DNA of 64,000 nucleotides, taken from contig JABYQS010000009.1 in assembly GCA_022592435.1 (NCBI GenBank), positions 434,001 to 498,000 on the forward strand, given 5' to 3'. This document shows positions 55,001-64,000 of the stretch, piece by piece. How positions within the stretch are numbered: position 1 is the first letter of the stretch; every line of letters starts with the position of its first letter. Position numbers and translations under genes: made by a program. The notes beneath the pieces were generated by a model. That model was not told the origin of the DNA, made no database searches, and was given only the letters and a program-made list of their open reading frames with translations. The stretch is from Cerioporus squamosus (Eukaryota > Basidiomycota > Agaricomycetes > Polyporales > Polyporaceae).

Positions 55001-58000
55001 GCTTGCTCGGACGCAGGACCAGTGTTCGCGCAGAGAGGCCACGACGTCAGAGCGCGCGATTCGTCGATCGATTCTCTCCTCTGCCCACGCCCCTCGTCGA
55101 TCGCGCCTTCCGCTGGAGGATTCCCAGCAGGCTTCTGGAGGACACGCTGCGGCATGGACAGAGCTCGGTGCATGCGCTTCTCAGACGAGACACTGTGCGT
55201 GGGAGCGGTGCGCTCTGATAGACATCGAGCCAACGTCCGGTTTCTCAAGAACACACCCGTCGCCCGCTGCCCGCGTGCTGCGCGGAGCCTCTAGCTATCG
55301 GGGCCGCACCCGCCTTCGACGCTCCCAGGCACCCACCGCTATCAATGTGGAGTCGTGCATGCATATGTTCCAGACCTCGCTCAGGCGTCGTCTCTGACCC
55401 GGTGTCCAGTCGCGTCCTCGGAGGCCCCCTGCTGCGATTGGCTGCACCTTGCTGAGGCTCGATGGCGAGGCAAAGTCGCTCCCATTCATGCCCATGAGCT
55501 ACTTCGGCGTTCGCGCGCACGACGGCTCGCGTTCCCAGGCGCGGCGAGCCAATCGCACACGGCTCGGGCTCAGCCAACGGGGCGTTCTCATGCTACTGCC
55601 ACATTTGTGCGTGCGTGCGTGCACTGAAGTACTGAGGGCGCGCCGCATCGGGCAGGAGGTCGGGTAAGTCCCCAGCTAGGACTTATCCTCGACTCCGCAC
55701 CAGCACTCCGCTCGCCGATGGCATCTGCATCTCCGCGCGGACGTGATGACTACATGGTACTGGCACTTGCACTTGCACGGTGGCTGCCTCCGTGCGAACG
55801 GAACAGCCTCCTGCTGACTCCTGCTCCTTCTCCTGCTGACCCCATCTCCGCTGGCGGTGTGCGATGCCCATCTCGGACTCTCGGACGTCTCTGCGAAGTC
55901 GTGTATTGCTGTAACGATTGACAGGGGTCGCAGTCACCCCGCGCACTGCCTCTTCATTTCATTCCGAGTCCGCATCCATCTGCGGCTCGCAGCACGGACA
56001 GGTCGGACGGCGCACACCCAGTATCTGTCGAACGTGTACGCTAGCTATGTGCTATGTAGGGGCCCCGCACTGCGATTCATGCACACATTCCGAGACGCGA
56101 TGGAGTCCCAGGGCGTCGCCTAACGTGTGTGCCCTCGTGGCCGACCTCTGCCCGGCCCACGCTCGAAGGCGGCCACGGCCAATACAGAGAGCGCGAGACC
56201 CGTGCGGGTGCGCTCCCCCTCGACCTGACCCTGCCCTCGCACTGTCTCCGGAGCTGCCTCTCGCTTCTCGCACCCCTTTCTCCCCAAGTTCCCCTGACGG
56301 CCTGTCGGGTCCACTGCGTGCTCTGCGGGGCCGCTCTATCTCAGCGCGCGCGCGCAGCCTCCAGCTCTCCCTGGCCCATTCAGAGAAACTGCTCACGAGT
56401 TGCTTCGAAAGGGCGGATTTACGCGTCACAGCCTCAAGGCCCCCACGGGTTCAACGCATCTGCAGATGGGAGTGCGTCTGAACAGTCTGAACACGTCAGG
56501 GTGATTGATCACTAGCTCACTGGCAGGTGCAGCAAGTATAGTACGTACCTCGCTCCGCGTCTGCTTCTAAGATCCAAGTGCTAATACTCCCGCCGGCACT
56601 GCAGCAGCGACAGGTCGAAGAGGAGTGATCGCCAATTCGCAACAGGATCGCCAACGAGCCCGCACGTCTCCGCACGCATCGACGGCGATAGAACAAGCCC
56701 CAAGACGCGCTGCCCCGGGTGTGATATCTGCATCTCCGCACACCGAGCGCACCCCCGGAGCGTCTCACTCTGGCAGACGTGGCCAGACGCACACGAAGGT
56801 TTCAACCGTCAACCGTCGACCGTCGACGTCCCGAGTCGCGCTCTGTATACCTACCGGTGATGTCGCCGATGCCGATCTGCTGCCCCCCCCCTCTGAGTCC
56901 TGAGTACTGAGTCAGCAGCACTTATCCCTCGGGGCAAGGTCCAGGAACTCGGCGGCGAGAAGATGGAATCGAGCGGGCGCGGGCGGGAGCCTGGAGGTGC
57001 GTGGGAGGCCCGGTTCCCAGCATCCCGCCGCCTCCTCTCTGAGCTCTCAGCATTGGCCGCATGTTATCCTTCGTCCGTGCGCAGTGGACACCCCCAGCGC
57101 AGTCACTCTGGCATGCGAGCTTGTTCGCGGTTATCCTGGTAACCGTGCGGGTAGCAGATATCGACAAAGCAGCAGGTTGCTGATTCACGACACATCTCGG
57201 CTTCCCAGACGCGAACACCTTCCTCTCCTCGTGTCTACCACACAGACACATGCATGCATGGATGCCTGTGTCCCACATTAGCTCACAGAAGTTGCCGTCG
57301 TACTCGTACTCCTGAGTAACATACGCACCTGGCGGCACACAGACGATCTCGCGGCGAACCTGCGGCAACGGAGCCAGCGCCTGGCGCGTCCAATCCGTCT
57401 TCTGTCCGGTCCTTCGAGCTTCGCCCGCGCCCCGAGTCGGATCGATATCGTTGCCAAAACTTACTGGTTCGTCCTCGATGAAGGAGCTTCCCCGTGCGCC
57501 CCTCAAAAGTCGGAGTCGCCCGTGTCTTGATTGACGGGCTCGAAACTCGCTGTTGCCCGCACGTCCGTCGCTAGTCCATTCGCGGATGAAAGAGACTGGC
57601 CTCATCGCCTGCCAGGCTGCGTCGGGTGGGTGGCCGTGCGCCCAGTAGCGCGATGGATTTGATTCCGCGATTGTAGCGGGGGTGACACATCGTCATGACA
57701 CACCGCGCATGGTCGAGCGCCTCCTCGCCCTGGGTGCTTTACCCCCTTGCTTCCTCGACCTCGTCGCAACAGGAGGTAGAAGCTTGCTCGCGCGTGCGCA
57801 CACGGGCCCGACAGGTCTTCCTCGTCCACGCCAGTTCCTGCCGGGTTCCGTACGTATAGGAACGATGCTCGCGGGCCTGCAACTGCGGGCGGTGGACCTC
57901 GGACGCGCGCTGGCCGGCATGGGTGTACATACGTGTGTAGTAGCAGCTTTGTGGCGGTGGCTGCGGCGACTGGCTTGTGTTTTCCAGCCTCGCGAGCGGC

Positions 58001-61000
58001 GATACATATGTATGGGCATGGCAATCTCCGAGTCTAATTGCCAAGCGTCGAGGAACGCGAGGGAAGCAGCGGGTGCGTATCGGGATGGACGGGATACCGA
58101 TCGCGCTACGATAATGACCGTACTTAGTTCCGGGGATGGTCCGGTTGTGCGCATGCCAACGGCGTGAGTCTGGGACTGTGAGGCTCGAGCAGACGGTGCG
58201 CATGTGGGGAATTCCAGCTGATTTGCGCAATATGAGCCGGCGTGAGTATGAGTTGCTGGGATGGTGGACTCACCGAGGTCGGACCTACATGCGAGCATCT
58301 GCTCGCGTTATCGCGTCCCCGGGCTGCCCAGGTAGTAAGTACTTGCCCACGGAATGTTTTCCTATGTTATCGGGGGAGGCTTTCCCAGCGTGCGCGGGGG
58401 CTTCTCGTGTTTGCTCAGCGGATATGATACATCACGCATCAAGGACTGCGACGACTCACGAACTAGTAACGGCATCAAGGTGTCGCTGGAAATCTCCGGG
58501 GCGCAGATGCGCTGCCGGGCGAGGGGCCGAGTCGTCCGAGCGCGAGAGGCACCAGCTCGGTATCGCGCGAAGATGGGCAGATGAGGGATGAGGGGGATTG
58601 CTCCGAGGTTTCCTAGCATGGGCAGGGGCGTGGGAGGGCTGAGCAATGTCTGTCGACGACCGGAGGCGGGGAGGGATCCGAGGAGCTGCTAATTGACCAG
58701 GGACGGGAGCGGCGCGGCAGCCGTGTGTGCACGTTCGCTGGCTGGGAGGGCGTTGATCAGGCAGCGGTACGCTCTCCCGACAGCAGCACATGGGCACCGA
58801 CTGGCAGTGGCTGCGTTCACGTACGGACGTTGGAAACGCTGGTGGTGCGCCGTACTGTCGTCCGTCGGTTTCCGAACTTGAACTTATCCTCGCTGATCGT
58901 CATCAGCCACGGCGCGCGGATCTGTCGTCTGTCCTGCAGAGATGGTGTGAGATTGCGCGATTGACGACGTCGCTGCTGGATGGGCCCATGACCCGTGAGC
59001 GGGATATAGTTTTTGCAAAGAACTGCTGGTCATGGAACTTACCGAGGACCGCCCTGTTGCACGTCGTCGCTGTGCTGTGGCAGGACAGATGTCGTAGATC
59101 ACAATCGTATCCGCGCGGTGCGCTGCACTATCAATGTGAATCAGGACACAAATTGGCTCTCTCTCTCGGACCTTGCATATTGCAGTGAAAGTCGAAGGAA
59201 TGCGTGCGGAAGCATCTTGAGCATGTTAGCATATTGAGCATGTTAGCATATTGAGCATGTTAGCATATTGAGCGTCAGCAAGACATCGGATCTGCGCGAC
59301 GGCGTGGCCCCAGGAGATCGACGATCTAGCTGAAGCTACAGGAGGCTAATACAGGTCCATCCGATAACCCTCCAGGACGTTAACCTGCAAATAGCAAAGT
59401 GTTAGCAAAGCGGTTAGGTGGACGTAGCTCGCGACCTACTAAGCACCGCTCTGCCTCGGACCGCTACCATCGGAAAGTGGGCACTGCACGCAGAACTCCC
59501 GACGGCGACAGGCGGAAGCAGAACCTACTCCACAGGACCGACCGGCCTGGGGAGCCCTAGCACTCCGACATCGAGCAGCGCTGCGGCACTAGCGCGACGA
59601 CTGGGTATGTATTCTTGGTGCGTCTGACTCGGCACGTCGGCGTCCGTGGCGACTCGGGCGGGGCTCCAAGTTCATTATGACAAGTCTTCGAATTCGTCGG
59701 GACCCGGGCGCACCTCAGGCTGGGACCCGACGCGCTGGCCCTGGGGAACTGACTCCGAGGTATCGACGAGATGCTGCGCCCCCGAGGATGTGAGTTTGAA
59801 CGCCAATCAGGTGAGCGGGCTCGGGCTGCGTGTCCGGGATCGTCTCTCGCCTGGATGAGAAAGCTGGTGAGTACGGGAGACTCGACCGCGGTTCAGGAGA
59901 CTTTGCGGTGGGCTGGTGACCAGCTCGTCGACTTGGTAAATGACTCCGGGCAATTGCATGTGTCTGTACGAGCGTTGGTCGTGGGGAGGAGCGGAGGCAT
60001 TCGAGCCATCGGATGCTACTGGGAGATGTGGTGGGCCAATGAGAAAGAGGTGAAAAGCGGATATTCGCGATTGGCTGAGAGGAGCGCGGGGCGGAGGGAC
60101 CGCCCGGGCCGCCCCTCCACCGCCACCATTGGCTAGCACGTTTGCTGGCTTCACCGCTCTTCTTCGGTGCTGCGCTCATGCTGGTCGTGTGCTCTCCATT
60201 CCGTTCTACAGGTCTTGCCATGCAGTCTATTGTGTCTGTGAAGTATTCACGCTCGGATGCTCGCACCTGAACTCCTAGCGCTCTGTTACTTGGGCCCCAA
60301 AATGAAGGAATGCATCTCGACTCCTGGTGTCGGTCTGGACTCACCGCGGGCGGGATAGGACAACAACCGGCTCACCGCCTCTTCATTTCGTGCGCTGCGC
60401 CATACGAGCTTCTCATTCGGATATGCGTCCTCAAGGCAGAACTTGTGATGGATATCCGGACGCCCGACTGTAAGCTCCGAAGCTTGTCACAGGTGGCACA
60501 GGTGCGTGTCTCGTACGAGCCATAATCAATCATCGTGCAAGAATATGTGCAGGATCAGAGTCCACGATGTCCACTTAGCATCTCGCACCAATGCGCTCGC
60601 CACGGAGATGCGTACCGGCGACAAGTTCGTGGTACAGTGTTTGGACTCTGCCGGATCACGAACTGGTCGCTGGATCACTGACACTGTCCCGAGTCTTTCC
60701 CGACAACACGATATCAGTATCGTTCGCTCTGACCACAGCGCCGTGCGTTGTCGGCACACGGCGATACTGACATGGGCTCATACAACCCTTGCGTCAATGT
60801 TATGTTTTGTCGCAAGACGATATCAGCTGATCGTGCCAAAACGCTGCGGTCGACGGTGCGCTCATCACAATTTCCCCGTCTTTGGACAACGGCTGATGCT
60901 GGGTCTTGCAGCGACGCCCATACGCGGCTCGTGCATTAACATAGCCGTACGACAGAGCGGAGATGCAGCCTGCGATATGTGTTACATCGGCGAGCGGTCA

Positions 61001-62529
61001 TCATATCCGATACGGTTGACACCTTGTCCGTTCGCCCCGTGCTAACGTCAATATAAGTCCTACCAAGACACTTACCTCCTGTCGCGAGAAAGGTCAAAAT
61101 GGGTATCGCGGCACTTCCTGACGACAGTCGTCACCCGCCGCGCGAGCTGACCATGCGAGGTTAGACTACGGCGGCGTGTCTTGAAGCTTGAGGTTTGACT
61201 TTGCGCCCGCCGGTCGTCAAGCTCAGTCTCCGTCTCCGTCGAGAGACAGTGGTAAAACAAGACACCCAATCTGTGCTGGGCAAAGGCGCATCCCCGATCT
61301 ACGCATGTGCCGATACTTCCGCGGCAGCCTCCTCGATCAGTCCCGTTGGACGATCGATCACAATCCCAACATCACGAGCTAGTAGGAGCTAGTCCATGCT
61401 GGGGCAACACGGAGAACAAGCCTGTGTACGTTCAAGGGAGTAGGTTTGGCGTATGTACGAACTACTGTGAAGCTTCACTGACTACAATTGAGGTACAGGC
61501 GTTGTCCCTGACAATAACCTCGACACAACAGGACAGACCGATGCGTATAGTACAGTCGTAGTGCTGTCCTTCGTTACGGGTCTAGTCCTGTCATGGCGGA
61601 CTGACTTATCCTAGCCATTCAACAAGAGTTGGGTTATCCACGCATGCAACCGTGCTGGATAAGTGCACAAGACAGACGATCGTTCAACAGTCAACGTTCG
61701 ACTCTGCGATTGGCCGAGCACGTGGATGCGCTTATTTGTGCCACGAGGCTAGCATGGCGGTGAGTCCTACGCCGATCTCTGGCTGCTCGCTCGCCAGCAC
61801 CGTCACTTTCACTAATCTGCTTCCGTTCTGGAGTGTACCGAACTGGCTTTGTTTGTACTGAGAAAGAGCCACGCTCATTATCATGTGCGCCACAGTGCGC
61901 TGATCTCCTTCACGTCAGGTCTGCATGATGGGACCGGCCCACCACCCTGAGTGCACCTCCTGCAATTCGCCCGAGGGATCACACCCACACGTACGTCCCC
62001 AAGCTACGCCAACTGTCAGGGTCTGCTACATGAAGTCCTGAACTCTGTCGGGCGCCGCCGCCCATGTGGTCCTAAAACGTACGCGGTACGCCATACCATT
62101 TGTTGCCTGAGCCCGCCACGGCTTCTCACCATCGCAATTCCCGCATGCGCAGTGACAGGATGACGGATGCGGGGCCCCGCAAATAACTTCGTCCAGTCAC
62201 CCGGTATGACCGCGATGGCAGACTTGCCGGGCTCGAATCATGGCGGCCGCCAGCCACTGTGCCATTAATGACGAGCGCTGTGAGGTGAGTACTGAATGCA
62301 TGTCAGCCCGGGAGTACTGCAGCGTGGCTTAGGCTCGGTCTGTGAGAAGCACGCATCGCGAGCCGGTATGTCTGCATATGGTGCGTGCAGCTCGTAGCAC
62401 ACGCTACTCACACGCGGGAAACCCCCTGGGACAGGGCGGGCAATGTCGGGAGCTGTTCAAGCCTCGATTCAAGCAGGCTTCTCGTAAGTGGCGTTGCAGG
62501 TCGTAACTCGGATGCATGCATCCGATTAG
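55001..62529. other. Gene desert, fourth part: no supportable gene
   Basis: About 7.5 kb up to the second LINE. Open stretches such as 58790-59188 (+) and 60506-61045 (+) have ordinary composition but no family motif and no splice model that extends them. ATTGG/CCAAT elements occur near 60035-60130. The only repeat noted is the 17-bp tandem at 59216. Confidence 0.45.
59216..59272. repeat. 17-bp tandem repeat, about 3.3 units
   Basis: TTGAGCATGTTAGCATA occurs at 59216-59232, 59233-59249 and 59250-59266 without a mismatch, followed by a partial unit TTGAGCG. It is AT-richer than its surroundings. Confidence 0.95.
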
Positions 62530-64000
62530 TTTTTTTTTTTTTTTGGTGGAGCGCATGTTGTCCTGAGCCACATTGGTCCCCAGAGGGGCTTGTCGTGCAG
62601 CTCTTAACCAGATTCCTGGTCCGACGCGCTGAGTAAACCGTCCGAGGACTGAAGACCTCGGACGTGTTACTATAAATAATGTCATAGTCTTACCACCACG
62701 AGGAAATGCCTTTACGCACATAGTGTGGGGCTCAGAAACGCAGACGATGAGCAGGAATGTCTCGCAGGCCGACATCCCTTCTCATCGTCCGCGTTTAATA
62801 CCCACTAAAACCCCGTTATTGACAACCCATCCTAGCGGTAGACTCGTTCCGCCTTCGACAACCGGCAACCAGATTCTCTCCACTTCTTGTGGTCTTAGGG
62901 CCTTCTTCCCTCTTGCTCTCGCCGCCGTGCTTCTGTCCAAACTGAGTCGAGAGTCAATCGCAGAGTAGAACCTATTCGAGATCTCCTGCCTCGTAAATTC
63001 CACTCCCTCATTCTGTATGACACGCTCACACCTGAGCTTCCAGATCAAATGGGCCGCCTCGGTGCCCAGAATGCACCACAGGCTCTCCGTCGCATACCTC
63101 CTACCGCCGTCACTCGTTTTGAAGACCGCGCAGGCGGCGCCGAAGGCCGTTCCCCAGCATGGTTCTTCCCAATAAGCCTTGGTGTGGGACCACATCTCTT
63201 TCAGTAGGGACCATATCGTATCCTGTCCTTCAGTCCTGCATTCAAACATGATATGCGACATGGTTCCACATTCGCCGCAGATTTTACAGGACGCGCGTAG
63301 CTTCAGTTCATCCGACATTTTCGGGCGCAGCCAGTGAGTGCCAATCATGTATCCATCATGCACCGCCATCCACATAAACTGGGATGCCGACCTAGATACA
63401 TGTTTGGATCGAAGGGATCTCCATATCGCTGCATCATGCAGTCGCGTACCGTATGCCGCCTGTATCCCGGACGAAATCCTATCCATGTTTGCGACCGCCC
63501 TTTCCCGAGGTCTCGTACTTGCATCTTCCAGCCTCCGTATCGCTTTATACGCTAACTTCTGTGACATTGACTGCAGTTTGGCTCCTGTCACCTCAAAGAG
63601 CGGCGGGATGCCAAGGCAGAGCGGTTCCCCTACCGGTTTCTCTGCACCCAGCGCAGCGAGCTTGTCCGCGGCCTCATTGCCAGCATGTCCATTGTGGCCC
63701 CGTACCCATCTAAAAAGGGTGTGGGCTCGCCTCATACGCAAGCTTGCAACCGTGGAGCGCAGCAGGTCCGCGTTGCTCTGGCGTATGTAGCCTTCGTCTT
63801 CGTGTTTCTGCCTCCACCTCGTGAGCGCGTCCATGGTCGTCTGCGAGTCCGTTTCTTGCAGAACCCGCGTACGCGTGCTGGCTGTGGTTGTGGCGAGAAG
63901 CGTGGCGGCGATTTCGCCCGTTTGGTTCGACTGCTCAATCTCATCGGGGAGGCGGAAGCTCCTGTTGAGCGCGTGGTTCTCTGCAACATAGACTCCAGCT
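62530..64000 (-). mobile_element. Second LINE (LINE-2), 3' portion, cut by the window edge
   Basis: A run of 15 T at 62530-62544 is the poly(A) tail of a minus-strand non-LTR element. It is followed leftward by host DNA and preceded by a 3' UTR of about 240 nt (62545-62781) and the ORF2 3' end. The 5' end lies beyond 64000, so the target duplication cannot be checked. It shares the RNase H plus Cys/His-finger layout of LINE-1 but the protein is clearly diverged, so it is another family or subfamily. Confidence 0.9.
62782..64000 (-). CDS. LINE-2 ORF2 C-terminus: RNase H and Cys/His finger (partial)
   Basis: The frame is open from the window edge (first full codon Ala) to the stop at 62782, about 405 codons. 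The RNase H domain lacks its first aspartate strand, which lies outside the window. It then shows SNQTGEIAATLL (Glu), LQETDSQT (Asp) and WVRGHNGHAGNEAADKLAA (His and Asp). A segment SQKLAYKAIRR and a finger CKICGECGTMSHIMFEC follow, matching the order TQKLAYKFIRK and CRYC..EH..C of LINE-1 ORF2. No frameshift or stop is seen in the visible part, so this copy may be young. Confidence 0.92.
   Translation of the reverse strand, partial: AGVYVAENHALNRSFRLPDEIEQSNQTGEIAATLLATTTASTRTRVLQETDSQTTMDALTRWRQKHEDEGYIRQSNADLLRSTVASLRMRRAHTLFRWVRGHNGHAGNEAADKLAALGAEKPVGEPLCLGIPPLFEVTGAKLQSMSQKLAYKAIRRLEDASTRPRERAVANMDRISSGIQAAYGTRLHDAAIWRSLRSKHVSRSASQFMWMAVHDGYMIGTHWLRPKMSDELKLRASCKICGECGTMSHIMFECRTEGQDTIWSLLKEMWSHTKAYWEEPCWGTAFGAACAVFKTSDGGRRYATESLWCILGTEAAHLIWKLRCERVIQNEGVEFTRQEISNRFYSAIDSRLSLDRSTAARARGKKALRPQEVERIWLPVVEGGTSLPLGWVVNNGVLVGIKRGR

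Noticed and set aside
54596..55294. 232-codon open frame on the plus strand
   Set aside because: Rich in R, C, T and A without periodicity, with overlapping frames equally open; judged chance.

Overview
The window looks like nuclear DNA of a filamentous basidiomycete, probably an Agaricomycete. Genes are split by many introns of about 50-70 nt with GT..AG ends and CTNAC-like branch sites. Retroelements are abundant, and there is a local family of F-box/leucine-rich-repeat-like proteins of the kind expanded in mushrooms. This assignment is inferred from gene structure and gene families, not from a database match.

Layout. (1) 133-10525: a full-length non-LTR retrotransposon (LINE) of about 10.4 kb with a 15-17 bp target-site duplication and a poly(A) tail. 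It encodes a zinc-knuckle ORF1, an endonuclease-RT-RNase H ORF2, and two unexplained upstream ORFs. (2) 11128-13427: an intact cyclopropane-fatty-acyl-phospholipid synthase gene in 12 exons, one of which appears to be a single nucleotide. (3) 14064-15665: F-box gene 1. (4) 16123-23619: a Ty1/copia element on the minus strand, carrying a half-tRNA-iMet primer-binding site, two stop codons and a frameshift. It is split by a 1,086-bp non-autonomous hAT-like DNA transposon that has an 8-bp target duplication. (5) 23820-30779: F-box pseudogene 2 (+) and intact F-box genes 3 and 4 (-). (6) 31148-32691: a mitochondrial carrier gene in 13 exons, three of them only 10-11 nt, divergent from F-box gene 4. 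(7) 32692-46104: 13 kb in which I can support no gene. (8) 46105-47889: a gene for an Ecl1-type zinc-binding protein (-). (9) 47890-62529: another 14.6 kb with no supportable gene. (10) 62530-64000: the 3' end of a second LINE (-), cut by the window edge.

The host genes do not form an evident pathway. The lipid-modifying enzyme, the carrier and the Ecl1-like regulator stand among a locally duplicated F-box family and nested transposons, which suggests a dynamic, perhaps subtelomeric or transposon-rich, region. The strongest unusual signals are the 1-nt exon in the cyclopropane synthase gene, the three micro-exons of the carrier gene, the extra and possibly spliced ORFs of the first LINE, and the hAT-in-copia nest.
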